A stretch of DNA of 64,000 bases from Syngnathus acus (Eukaryota; Chordata; Actinopteri; Syngnathiformes; Syngnathidae). Below, one piece after another: positions 48,029 to 61,917 of the stretch; positions within the stretch are counted from its first letter, which is position 1; each line of letters starts with the position of its first letter. A program made the translations under genes and the position numbers. The notes under the pieces were generated by a model. That model did no database searches and was not told the origin of the DNA. It saw nothing but the letters and a program-made list of their open reading frames with translations. The stretch spans positions 5,299,001 to 5,363,000 of the forward strand of contig NC_051096.1 in NCBI RefSeq assembly GCF_901709675.1, in the 5' to 3' direction.

Positions 48029-51000
48029 CATTTTTAATTAGTGACCAATCCAAAGTGTTGAGACAAGGATTCCGACAAGTGTTTCCCTATTTGCAAGTAG
48101 AAAATCCAGAAGAGGAAATGTCAACATCCTTTAGCGCCACTTGTCATCGTCAAGCATGCGCGCTGACGCTGCTCAATTTTGTTGGGACAACAGCGCTTAT
48201 TTACATAATTGATTAGCCCGACTGCATATGGAGCCGCTTGACGAGCGGAAGAGAGGAGCAAATATCGCCGCCATGACATTTGTTCTAGCAAGCTGTCCGA
48301 GATTAGAAAAAAAAAGTGATGTAAGGTGAGCAAGGCGAAAGATGAAGAGCTTAAGCGTATGCAAATCCAAAGTGGAATATTCATGTTCTCCTATTGGGGT
48401 CCCTCACTCTGGGATCTCTCCAGGCGAGTGAATGAAAAATTGTTCCTCAAACTTTCTCTGAACTTTCGCTAGCCTCTCTTGGCATTAAATATGTAATACC
48501 AAGCTGTAAGGAACCAGATTGGGAATATGATCACAGATGAATCGCTTTTTTTTCAGTTTTGCGGATCTTGTGTTTGAATGGTGGCGCTTTGATTTTATTT
48601 ATTTAAAAACAATACTTTGTAGCTATTATGCTTTATCCATCCAACTGAGCCAAAATAGTGATGTTAGCAAAATGGAACTTTTTTTCTTGGTGGCTGTCTA
48701 AATTTCCAATAAAAAAAGAGCTGAACCAGACTATAAAACTTCTAATGGGGATGTATTATCGCTAAACTCCACTTAATAGACCAACTTTTTTTTTTTTATG
48801 CAAAATCTACCTCAATATGTCATTAGCTCTCCTGCCACAGGCCAAAACATGAATCTTCATTGGTCGGGATTTGGACAAAGACAGAGAACAGTAGCAAGAT
48901 GACAAAAAGTGCAGCTTGTAATATGATTTGTCATTCCCTCTGCTCGCTCTCTGATGCGATTACAGGACGAGCCTCCGCCGGCGGTGTCGGCTGCGATGGT
49001 GTCCTGAGATAGTGGGAGCCCGGCACAAACCAGGAAGTGCACGCTTAGCCCGGCTGCAGGTGGATCATCTTTTTGGGAAGGTGACAAGAATACAAATGAT
49101 GAACTTGTGTGTTCCATGAATGGACTTTGCAGTATTTTTCGGTGCAATATGTAATTTCACGTGGTCGTCTAATGGATGAGGTGATTAATCCATCTATAGT
49201 TTGTCACATACATCACTTTGCGTGGTCATGGTGGCTCCTGTGGGGAATGAAGCGTCTGTTGCACGCCATTTTTTTTTCCCAAGCCTTTTTACAGCGGTTC
49301 CCATCTGTCAACCAGCACATTTTGTTCCAAGCTCTCATTAATTCTCAACCCCCCAGTATGTAAAGACATTCCTTTACAGTACAACAAGACACAACTATAT
49401 TAGCAGCCATGTCCAGGATTATTTTCCTTCTTCCTCCCGTTTCAAATGCTTTCAACAAACTATTCGAGTCATTACCACTGAGATATTGTAATGCCCGATC
49501 GCCTCTCACCCCTTCCCTCCCCACACACATCCTCCCTGATTTATTCTGCCAATCCTCTCTTTTGGTTCCAATCTCCCGCTCCCATCCCCCATCGCTTAGC
49601 ATCTCTGTTTTCCTTTTCCATTTCATCTGTAAATCCCTGTTATTGCCAATGCTACCTTTTTGTTGTCGCTTTTCACATGCACAGCATCCCCCCCCCCCCC
49701 CCAACTTCCTCGGAGACTGGTGGCTTAAGGGCTAGCTGGCAGACTCGTTGGTAGGAGGAGGCCTTCCCACTTGGTATTGGATGCCAGGAGCAAACCTGGA
49801 CCCGCTGCAAGTGTTGGTGATGAACGTGGTTGACCCCCATACTCATCTCAAGTGTTGAGCGAAGGGTATAGAAACACACACGCTACCCATCGCGTGCAAA
49901 AATGCTCACACACACACACACACTTAAAGTCCAGATGAAATGGTCCCCGTGACACAAATCCACATGCAATATTTGTTTCATGCAGCCCCCTCCCCCCTTT
50001 TTCCGTCGCATGCCTCAAAAGCACGCACATGGTACATACTAAATTTCCTCCTTCACTTAACTTAATCCGCATTTATCCAGACATCATAACAACACGCTAA
50101 CCCGAAATCAATCCAAACATGCTCGGTTACTTATTTCTGCTCGGATTAATCTTATGTATTGTAGATATTTGTAATCGCTTGACATGATTGTAGGCCAATA
50201 TTGAAAAAAAGATTCACCTTAATTGATACTATGTATGATTTTTTTAAATTAAATAAAAATATATCTTCAGCTCACCGGTTATTAGCATTGCATTGTTTGT
50301 TGCGTAACATCCTTGTTAAAGGAAAAATTCGTAGGTCTCATTAAATGTAGAGGTGTGCCTAATTTTGTGGCATACTAGTCCACATCTTCATTTGCGGAAG
50401 ATCTAATTGCTTTGCACGCCCCCCCCCCCTGCAGGGAGGCGAATGGATGAAGGCAGGTGAAAGTGGATGGATGAATAATGAATCCACTTCCACGCTATGT
50501 TTAATCCGTGCAACCCCCCTGTGAGCTGACCTCAGGAGGTAAAGACACGCATGCCATCTTCTCAGTACTTTCCACCTCCCTCATACTATCTCCTCTGAGC
50601 TTTTTTCAAAACTCTCCACAAAAATCCAGCAGCAACAGGCTTTGGAGTCTCTCCATCGCTCGGAATGACAAAAGCGGGCGACATGCTTATGCGCCGTCTC
50701 TTTGTTTAGCTAACATGAGTTTCATATTCCAGACAGTATGCACACTTCCCTCTGCAGTGGAGAGATAACGGCTCGGCCAAACACTATAATCAACAAGCCG
50801 GAGAGGTCATTGGCTCACCTAGGAACGCAGCAGCAGAAAAATGCTTATCTCTCCCTATCAGCATGTCAAAAAGCTCACCTCCACCTCATGCTCCTCTCCC
50901 ACCTTGCCTTTAACCACTTCTTTCTTGCCCTTGCCTCCTTCACCTCTACAAGATGGGTGGGGGGAGGTGCTCGGATTCCATCAGTAGAAGAATGGTGGGA

Positions 51001-54000
51001 AAACTATCTAATCCAGTAAAAAAATAACAAAGAGGTGGGAGGAATCCCATTCTCCACCTGCCATTCCCGATCTTGGCAGGAAAATAGCAGGCATCCCGGC
51101 GCTGGGATAAACTGTGATAACAAATAGCGCAATCTGCTTCGTGTCTTCATCTACCGCAGAATTATAGAAGCATACCTGCGGGGGTGTTAAAAAAGCCTCT
51201 AATTTAAATGTTGGGTCACAGGGAGGTTGATTTCTCCAAAAAAATCTCAAAAATGGCTCCACCAAATCATCTCAGTGTGATTTCAATGATAATTGTGAAT
51301 ATTTACAAAGCGACACCTGCAGAGGATAAACACAAAAAGCCTTCCTAATTTGTTTGTGGAATAAACACGAAAATACTTTTTGTCATTATGTCACCGAAAA
51401 GTATCCTTCCTAGTGTGACGCAGTCTGTTCGCCAGGCTGGAGGGGTAAATCGTAATAGTCTCATGAACGCTTCTTTTATATCCATCCTACTGTTCCCATC
51501 TCATTTCTGATCTTCGCCTTGGAGCCTTTAATGGAGTTTAATTCCAATGTGCCATAATGAGACAGGAGCGACTTTATTAACCACAGTGAAAAGCCGCTCC
51601 ATAGTATTACTCCAAATAAAAAAAAAACGGATTTCTCACTATTGAGATGTGCAACGGAAGTGTCATGGACATGGACACTGAGCATTTGTCATCCATCAAC
51701 TAGTGACGACAGCCCGCTGTCACGCTCTCACACGGGGGCCGTCAATTTCATTATTTCTGTCTCCCGCTCTTCCTTCCCGTCTTTTATCTCATCTCGGGCC
51801 TCACACTGACCTAAATATCTCCTGCGGCATGTGATGAGTTTACGTAATGAGGAAGAGAGGGAGAGAGAGGTCACGGGAGGGTGTCGCAATCACAAACACA
51901 CGCGGAAATCCGAATATCCCATCATTGGGTACGACACACACACGCCGCACATTCAAAGTAGCGCAGGGATGTTTGAGGAGGAAGTAATCTCCTATGAATA
52001 TTCTATCCAGGCAGTAGCAAGGCATTTTAATTATCAGCCCCCTCCCTGGAAGTCGCTGAGGTCCACCCCAGGTAAATTAGCCTCAGCAAACAACCCAGCC
52101 AAATTCAATACGATGTCAAATCGAGCTCAGCAGCCAGACAGCGCCTTGCTTTGCCTGCGCACTAAACTGCCACAAGCTGGGTGAGCGTCATTCAAATTCA
52201 TAATAATAAGTGAAAAATCAATTTAACGTCTTCCATCAACCTAACATGTTGAGATATTCCAACGGAGCTTCAATCGACCTTAACCCACCTTCTCATTCAT
52301 CGGCCTATTAGATCGAATCAAAAGCTAGCGGTCATCAGGTAAACACCAACCTCAATATTTCCCCATCTCTCCCGAGAGTAATTGTGTCCGCCCCCTCCCC
52401 CCTCCTGAGTGCCGCAACTACATTTAGACCTACTAATGAGCTGCTCGCTGGTTTTTCTCCATCTCGGCTACACTTCTAATCACAAGGACATCCAGAGTCT
52501 GCAGAGACCCGCCTGCTTGGCAGTTGATTACCATAATCAGGACTCATAAGACAGGTATTTAATTAGCCACCCTAAAGAACAGGGGCCCTGGAAAGTGTCA
52601 ACCGCGGGCTTGCTGAAATCATTTTACAGGGAAACTCATTCATTACTACATGGACCTTTTGAAGAGGGCAGAAAGGTGAAAATTGTTACGCCTTTCATTT
52701 CCATAGTTGGAATTATTTCCTCAGTTGAACCTTTGTCCCGTCGGATAGTCCAGTTGGAAATCCCAAAGCGAGCATGAGAATGAAAGGAAAGCTGCGCTCT
52801 ACAAAGCGAAAACTTTTTGTGCAAATGGAAGCTGGTGACCTCTTAAGATGTTCAATACTAATCCACGCATACGATCAAACTGGCTAATTAAAACAACATA
52901 ACGGCTAATCAGGTAACTTGTGGAGAGTGTAAACTGCCTGGAGCTATTTTTCCCTCCCACGCTTGTGGAGTATAATATTACAAACAATTTGACAGGCATC
53001 AAAAAGTCAAGGAGCAACAATAAGCATCGGAAAAAAAATTACAATGGAAAAACGATTATATTTTTATGGATTTTCTACAGGTTTTAGTGAAGGTTACTTC
53101 TGACCTGTCAAGGTAAAACAAATATATAAATCGCAGAATCGCAACACCCCGTAAAAGTATTACCTTTATACACGAGAAAATGGCATCATGATTTATTGCA
53201 TCACGAATAATCTTTTTTTTTTTCTTCTGTAGACATCTTTCTACATTCTGAGTACGGTTCGATTTTCCCTGCATGCATCTCATGAGTGATTTTGAGTTCA
53301 AGCAACTCAAGTGTGCCACAATTGGCACGTGAACACGAGGCACCCTTGAGTGCGGCGCACGGTCTCAAGGTTTGTTTGTTTGCGTGAGTCAAAGTGTGTG
53401 TACGCCTAAAGCATCTGCTCTCAATGGCCCCCAAACCTATTCAGCACATGCGAGTGCTTGCGTTTGTACATTTGACAGCTTGCATGCATACATGGTAGCT
53501 ACAACTGCCATTTGTGGCGTGCGTATGACCTAAATATTCCGGCAGGAAATCTTGCAAAAGATTTCTCGTGTAATAGCCAACCATCTGATGCGGTATGATG
53601 TCGTGAGACCCACAGCTAATGTTTGCAAATCGGCAGATGTATTTCCACTTTGTGTAATCCCAAATCTAATGGGTTAGGAGAATTTTAATATTTTTTGTCA
53701 TTTTTTACGAGATTTTTTTGGAATAAAATAGAGATAGCGGATTGATGGAAATATTTTATATGTATTTATATTTATTTTAAAATTTTATGGAAATAATTAT
53801 GACAATAAAACAAATGTCAAAATTTTGTTTGTTGTGCTTTTGGGGGTTTTAGCAGTATTAAAATCTTAAAAACATTTAATGCTTTCAATGCTATGCTAAT
53901 GTGGAAATATGAGGATGGAAATTAGGTCACACTGATCAAGCGAGGAAAATCTTTACAGCGATGATAGACTGACCGAAAACATGACTGGCTTTAAGACAAA

Positions 54001-54626
54001 TAAGCTAGTTTATTTTCCGTCAAGAAGATTGGGGGGTTTTTTTTCAGGAAGTGTGTCGGACAGAATATACGTAAGAATAACATGTTGGTGCAGATCGAGA
54101 TACAGTTCCAGGGTGCATTGGAGGAAATTTGGGGAAAGAGCCAAAAGTAGGGATTGGAGAGCTCGAAGACTTTCAAATAATCCTGGTTAATCCCTGAGGG
54201 AAAATCTTGGTTAAAAAAGGAAAGAGAAAAAACAGCATATGGCGAAAGATAAAAAAAAAAGGTGTCAAGCAAACAGGAGGGCAGTTCAGACGGGGACATC
54301 TCATGTTACCAATTTAAAGGAAGGAGTAAGCAATGGAATATTTTGGGCGATTTCTTGCTCCAAAAAAGTGTAAATTTGAAAAGTTTAAATCAAAAAAATC
54401 CAAACGTGTCCTTTCTGTAAGTCATTACAAGTGGCTAACTTTTAATTATGTCTATCGCTTCATCTTCAATGCAAGTAAATTGTGAAAACCTGAGCGCTAA
54501 CTCACTTGACTGATCAGTTTCCCCGCCGGTGAAGATGATAGAACATCTAAAACTAGGCCCATGGTATTTCATTTGGAAAATAAAGGACACCCTTTCATCT
54601 TTCAGAGTGCTGCAAAAATGGCCATA

Positions 54627-54647
54627 GGATGGATGGATGGATGGACC
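54627..54647. repeat. GGAT microsatellite
   Basis: About five GGAT units in the upstream flank. Confidence 0.8.
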
Positions 54648-57600
54648 TGAGCGAGAGAAAGTCAGCTCCGAAAGATAATGAGACTTGACAGAAGCTCAAA
54701 ATTGCACTTTGTCTCCCTTTTTACCATTCAAAAGGAGAGTGTGGGTGTTAAGTGTGAGCACAACAACTGCCTCATTATTTGTTTCCTATCAAGACTGCAA
54801 CTTATTCTGCTTGCCTCCACCCACACTGTTTTACAGTCATTAGGACAAAACGCCGCATCGTGTTTCTTTTGCTTTCACCTTTTGATTCTCCTACACTTTC
54901 TATCGTCTTCTCTCACGCCCTAACTCGCAACGCATCCATCCGCCGGTTAATCCCGCGGGCTTTTAAAACCATCAAGCATGCCGATTTTCTGCCTGAGATT
55001 AAAATTGTCTCGTTAGTGCCTCATTAACAGCATCAGATTGCTCTTTTGACAGAAAGCCAGCAAAGGGGAAGATGAGATGGAATATTTGGTGTGAAAAAAA
55101 ACTTGTCGATGCAAATGGGTTGATATAGTAGAACGATCTCGGAGCACCTTGTTATCCTCGGATGCATTTTTTATTGTATGTGTGGTGAGCTTCAAACACA
55201 AAGTAGCAAAGAGGGCACCTCTGGGAGAAATGTATACATTATTAAAAACTATTAGCTGGCCGAGAGAGAAGGTCTGGGATATGCAGGAATATTTTTTGGC
55301 GCTTCAGACACGGGAAACAATAAAAGACAAGGACACGAGCACACACATTGGCCCCGGAACGTCACAATTATCCTTGAGCTGATGACAAGTGTGTAACATC
55401 CTTCCTAATCATGCGTGATTCCTTGTCATCTGGGATTCCGCAGTAATCAGTGAGTCCTGTTTACACAAAATGAACCCAGTTCCCGAATGTATTCGCTCCC
55501 TGACATCAGTGACCAACCATCACACATCTCCTTTTTACCCCTCATGACGTAAAATGTACAAATTGTGTTTTTTTTATTTTATATACACCGGGTTTCTGCA
55601 GCCTGCCAGATGAAACAGTAGCTGGTCCGGTCAAACCAACACTTGTCCATGTTGTGCCTGCAGGGGTGTCAACTGCCCTGGCACCCCTGCTGTTTTACTG
55701 GAGTGGCTTCATTAAAATGAAAGATATGCCCCAATGCTTGTGTCACTTTGATTATTTGTTTCTCATGCTACCCTCTATAAAGTCTCACTTCCCCCCCCCC
55801 CGTGGGTGCTACCTTTGCAAGTGACCTACGATCTCTCCGTTCACAACCTGTACCGGCTGAATCACAACAAATCCGAGCAGCAAAGCGTCGGCAGAAACTT
55901 GGCAATATCGGATTCCGAGGCAGAGCAAATTCTGCAGGCTTAAAATCGAGAATAAATCTTTCCCGTGCGCAATTAGTAGCCGAGGTCTAATTCTGGTGTC
56001 CTCGACTGCCAAGCCATTAACCCATGTAGGCCACTGCTGTGGCCGGCTCGCATGTAAGTCAGCAGGATGCAACTGCTAGGCTTATCCTCTCACACATTAA
56101 TGTGTTTTTCCAGTGAGCAGGCTCATGTATCTGTGTGATGCCAGCCGGGACCGTCAAGCGGCTGAATAATTTTATTTGGTAATCGCCGAAATGGTCAGGC
56201 AAAAGGTAGGACACCCGTAGCATGTTAGACAAACAACTTATGTTGTGTTTGGTTCGATAGGGTGAAGTAAATTATGGCGAATAATCGCACGGCGCCAGCA
56301 GCACTACAATAACTGCCAAGCTGTCCTGATTTCTGCAGTGCCTGTTATTGAATAATGACAGAACTAAATGCAAGTTCCACACCGGCTGTAATTTATCATC
56401 GCTCATCGACAGCGAGGCTCACAGATGAGAGTGAGGGAACAGAAAGGTAGGAGAAGGTGAAGAAAGAAATGCACAGGCATGAATAATGGAAGGAGCGCGG
56501 CGTGTGTATTCCCAGCGCTCACCGAATTACTCTCACTTTGCAGCATTTAATCAATGGCTCTCCTTCTATATTTTACATGCTTCTCTCTTTTTGGCAGGTT
56601 TCATTTGTGTAGCAATATGCTGTAATATGAATGACCTCCACACAAAAAAAAAAAAGCAAAAGCCAGGTAATAACATCTTAACTTTTAACTGCGAGATGAG
56701 TTTGTGGTCTTTAAAATTCATCCATTACTTAGATGCGATCATTTATAACCGCGATTGTATTTTTGCCTTGCAGTTTTGTTTCTCTAACGTAGCAGCTAAA
56801 AAAAAATAACCTGCGTGAAATATTACGCTTATGTGGAATATAAAAGACTTCATTCTGTGTTCATTTATGCGGAGCTACAATAGCATTGAACAAAAATGGC
56901 TTTAATTATGAAAGGGACCTTGGACACGTTCCATCTCGTTCCTCTCTTTGTCTTGACCTTTCGAGCCTAGTAACCAACTGTCTAATAATAGCCAAATCCT
57001 CAAAATATAACCACATTAAAGCGTCAAGCATGTATAAATCTCTCCGTTCGCAGACTCGGAGGACTGCGAAGAGGCCATGTAGAGTTCAGCGGAGGAGTAA
57101 GATACTCCTGCTGCTGGATTTCCTCAGCCGGTCTCAGATCCTCCTCTACATTGCGAGAGAGTAAATTAACAAGGCCGCTCATAATTAAGCAAGTTTATTA
57201 GCCCGTAGGGAATCCCTCCTCCACATAAAAATCCCATCAACCCTTATTTATATCCCTTTCTTCTTCCTCTATATCCTTCAATGGAGTAGTGTGCAATTTT
57301 AATCATGATTGCATATTTAAAAGAAATCTGCTTTGTGTCCATCGCAAAAAAAAAAAAAAATAGCAGCTAATGATGTGCATCAGATCGCCTCAAAGGTTTC
57401 CGAGCCCAAATCTCACCTGTCATCGCGCGTCTTTCTTTGGCTTTCAATTTATATATTTATCTTTGTTGTGGTGTACTGATGCGAGGAGGAAGATCCGTCG
57501 CTAATCCGAGCCGCCGATCCACCACAAATAGAACATCTTCCTTATCCGACTATCAGCTACACTTCTGCCCACACTGTCACCATTCAATAGATTCTTCCTC

Positions 57601-59220
57601 AGGCCTATGCAAATAATTTTATTATTTCCTTTTGTTGGTTGGGTATGTTTTTCAACTTCACTTGTCATGACAAGCAAAAAATGAGAGAAAAAATCTGTAA
57701 AATTAGCATGTAGCTTCAATTTAATTAGCGTGATAACTACCTTTTTTTTTCGAAATAAACTGTTGTTAAAGTTATGATTATTAAGCAAAAACAAAAGATT
57801 TTATTCATGACTTGACTCGGGACTCTGTAACGGAGAAACAATGAAGCGCTTTTTTCCATTTCGCTCCAGACGCAATTAAGTTATCAAACTGCAGCCTGCC
57901 AAGTCTGACGCAGAAACACGGAGAGAGACTTTCTTAATGAATTAAACTAAAAACACAACACGGGTTCGTGTTAATTGGGCCTGACAGCAGGTCTAACCAG
58001 GTGATTTTTTTTTTTCTTCCGGAATTGTTTTGGAAAGAGTTACATTCCGACGTGCCAACACGCCTCATGACATATTCCTACGCAGAACCAATTTGTGGAG
58101 AAAAAAACGATTACAAGGATCATGAGGAAGAGAATGAGCGGGATTTTACAGGCCCTGAAAAAAAAATCATGCTTTCCCATATTCTAAACTGTGCATTCAA
58201 AAAGGATATTTATAAAACAGTAAGCGTTTTATTTCCTGGCTTTCCTTTTCATGTATTGTATTTGCAGCTGCCAAAGCAAGTTGTGGCTAATTGCTGTTTG
58301 CCGATAGCTCGCGGCGAACGTGCCGATAGCCGATTGTTGCTCAAGTGGAAGCAGGTGGACTGCGAGGCACAAACAAACCGACTTAATTCACTTACAAACA
58401 AGAATAAAAGACTGACAGCATCTTCTCTAAACAGGCTTGCGGCATTTATCCAAAATAGTCAATGAATGACTCGACAGTGTTTACACCAGAGACCAGCTGG
58501 TCACATTGAAACGGGCCCGTTGTCACGGTGACCGCGACAACATCCCTAAAATTCGATCATAAAAATGTTGCTATGTTTGAATCCCCCCCCACTCCTTTAA
58601 AAACCACAAAGCATGGGTGCGATTGGATTACTTTGACCTTTCGTCTGGTGGGCCCCCAAAAGCAAATTTTGATTTAAAAAAAAAAAAAATCAGTCGTGAA
58701 AAGAAGCCATGCGGGAAAAAGGCCATGCCTCGCTCCCCCCCAACTTGATAAAATAACTTGATGGGCTGCAACGTTGCATATACAACCTCCCTTCATCTCT
58801 GCACTGCTCTCTCTGGTACTTGGCTTAGCACCTCACCCTCGGGATTCTCTGACACTCCTGTCTGCTCCTGTGATCCTTTTTTTTTTTTTTTTTTTACAAA
58901 AACCACCTCAAATGCAGGCTGCGGTCAACCACCTGCTGTGCTTCTTGACAGTTAATTTGTGGCCCTTGTCTTCTGATACACACACGCTCCTTTTGTGTAA
59001 CAGTGAAACGCTTGTGAGGTTTCAATTAATTCCACCGGGGATCAATTCACGTGAATGTGTCGGGCGCGGCTTTAAACACAATGTGAGAGACGCGTGCAGA
59101 TTTCGGTTTCAACCTCGACCGCAAATGAGCTCCGCCGGATTCGAAGCACAGCGGACAGCAAAATGAGATAAAGGCGTGGAAATATCTAATAATATAAATA
59201 ATAATAATAATAAAATAAAT

Positions 59221-59316
59221 TGGATGGATGGATGGATGGATGGATGGATGGATGGATGGATGGATGGATGGATGGATGGATGGATGGATGGATGGATGGA
59301 TGGATGGATGGATGGA
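59221..59316. repeat. Perfect TGGA tetranucleotide array, 24 units
   Basis: TGGA is repeated without interruption for 96 bp, preceded by an AAT-rich tract (59188-59213). The reverse strand reads open only because TCCA repeats encode H-P-S-I endlessly; it is not a gene. Confidence 0.98.
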
Positions 59317-61844
59317 AACCATCTAATCAGCCTTTAACCTCACCGATTTGGTTTTTGTTCCACGATTTTAACTACAATAGGAAATACAAATGAATTTTGC
59401 CAAAGGCAAGATGATTTTAGAAAATACGTGTAATATAAAAGGCAAGCCTCTATTTTATTTATTTTTTCCTCCTGTTGTGACTTTTGGGTGAACTCGCAAT
59501 GATCTGACTCTCCCGGGCAAAGCTGTGTTTCCTCCTTAGGTGTCTTCCACCTTACCTTTGACTTACTTTTGACAATTCCATAATCCTTTTTCACCTCCGC
59601 TCGCCTCGCTTCTCTCACCTCTTCACGTTTCCCTCCTCGCTTTGCCGTTTGCTCTCATTTTCACACACCGACGCCACCTGGAGTGAATAGGGCTGAATAT
59701 TTGATGATGTAAACACCCCGGATACTTTTGCAAGACTGCTTCACAAAGGCTTAGAGATTCGATTGCTGAGGCTCCTTTGTGTCGAGATTTGGTAGATGGG
59801 AAAGGTGGAAAGCATCAAAGATTGATGGGAGTGCGTTAACTTGCACACAAACAGCACATCAAATAAACGGGATCACTTGCAGGGGGGCTCGAGAGAAAAA
59901 CAGATGGCTTGATTAATTTCAAAATGACAGAGAAGAGGGGAGAGTAAAGTTTCTCGAGATCCGTTTACTCATTGTCCGGATTTCGAAATGTTGCCACTGA
60001 TTACCAGCTCTTCAGTAGTCACTTCAACAAAAGATTTTCTTTTTTAATTTGTCTAATTGTCTGATTGTGATAATTAGAGTTTCGTGATTAATAAATAATT
60101 TTACTCAGTGTTGTTTTGAATCGGATAAGATGCTAGCACTCGGAGGCTGAGAAAGTTTGAACCTTTTAAGGTTATTGTTTCATTTCCCTGTCCAATACCA
60201 ACAAAGTAGCAAAAAGGAGAGAGGAGTCAGATTCCGAAAGAAGATGAGTGGACATGTAAGCAAAAAGGTTTTTGGTCTCAAAGTATCCCAAGGGTTTGCC
60301 TTTTTCTTACTATAGCGGAACCTGATTGAGCCCGAGGACTTGCAGCGTATACATTTTAAAATCTACCCTGGAAGAAACGACACAAAGAAGCAATGATCTC
60401 AGTCAAAGGCTGGGCGAGAATACGTCTTCACTCCAAATCAGCTGGAGAAAAGAAAAAAGCGTTAAGGGAGAAGCTCAAAGCTCTCCCTCGGAGGAGCTGA
60501 ATGCGCGGACATGAAGGAAGATGAAAGTGGGATGAAGACAGAAAAGAGAGGACAGCAACATCAAACTGCTGGTGGCCAGTGATGTGCTGTGCATTGGAAT
60601 TTTGACACTGACGGGGAAAGCAAAGGCGAGGTCGAAATGACGGGTAAATTTAGAGTCATGATTGCATTTTCAAATTGCAATATTTTGCCACCATCCAAAA
60701 TAGTATTTTGCATTTTTAATGATTTTCACCATGGAAACACCATTTGATTGAAAATTACCCCATGTGCCAAAAAAAAAAAGTGCACCACCAGGAAAATGTG
60801 TATAATTTAGAAAATAATTTACCGGCAGCCTGGCGCTGAACTTCTTTAATTTATCAAACCATGTCCCCCAGACTCAGGCTATTAAAAGACACAAACAGTT
60901 TGCTGCTGCTGCTGTTGTAATTTTTTTTTTTTTTTTGAAGCTGCTAATATCTTCAGGGTGAACGAGACATGTGGGAGATTAGTTGAAATCAACATGAAGA
61001 TGCTTGAACTCTGTCTGAACCTGAGAGTACTGAGGCTGCGCTATCAAAATATGCTTAAGACCGACATTTCCAAAGTAGAAAAAAAAAGTAAACAACTCAC
61101 GTCTCAAGCTAGTTTGCATTTATGTCACTCATTTCCTTCCTATCTTATCCAAACACCTGTAATGAGAGCTCCCTGCAGCGTGAGCATCAAAAAACATGCA
61201 CGCACACCCAAAAGACAGAGAGGGGGCTTTAATTGAATGTCAACCTGAACCTTTAGCTCAAAAAAAAAAAAAAAAGCTGAGAGAGGAGATTATTTTCCTT
61301 GCCGGACAAAAAATGTATGTTCAATTCACAGTGACATAGAGAAGTCACTCGCTGCTGAGAAGTTGGAAAACTGCACACGGAGCTAACAAGGTAAGAGATC
61401 ATTTAATTCTCAGCAGCCTTGACAGCAAAACTTCTTTTTATCAACCAGGATATTGTTTTTAATACTTCATGCGGAGCGTATAGAAAATATCATTCCTGCA
61501 TCAGCAGGTTAACATTTGTTTTTTGTGTAAACTGGACTGCACAGAGGAAGATAGATTGTTAAAAAAAAAATATTGATAAAGGTTTGGTGCATGGATTTAC
61601 AAAGAAACACTTTTCTACTGCCTGCTAGCGAGATTGGCTTTTTACCACATCGGTGTTCTCTGTGAAAGGTACCAAAATGAATTTCTTGACTTCCAATTAC
61701 ATGAGTAACACAAGTGGGACAAGGCTGGCTGGAAAGAAAATGGCACAAAGCCAGGATGGTGGATGGTTAAAATTGTGTGCAGATTGAATATGCAGCCCTC
61801 ACCATCCCTTGTTTAATATAACCAACATTTATAAAAATATTTTT

Positions 61845-61917
61845 CTATATTTTATTTATTTATATATACTATATATTTTCATTTATTTATTTATTTATTT
61901 ATATATACACACACACA
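61845..61917. repeat. TTTA/TATA/CA compound microsatellite
   Basis: TTTATTTATTTATATATACT, then TTTATTTATTTATTTATTTA, then TATATACACACACACA. Confidence 0.85.

Noticed and set aside
57968-58468. 165-codon open frame on the plus strand
   Set aside because: No recognisable domain, a T-rich start, no splice context, and composition like the surrounding non-coding DNA. Frames of this length are expected by chance in 64 kb.
59047-59322. Minus-strand frame encoding repeated H-P-S-I
   Set aside because: It is only the translation of the TGGA microsatellite.
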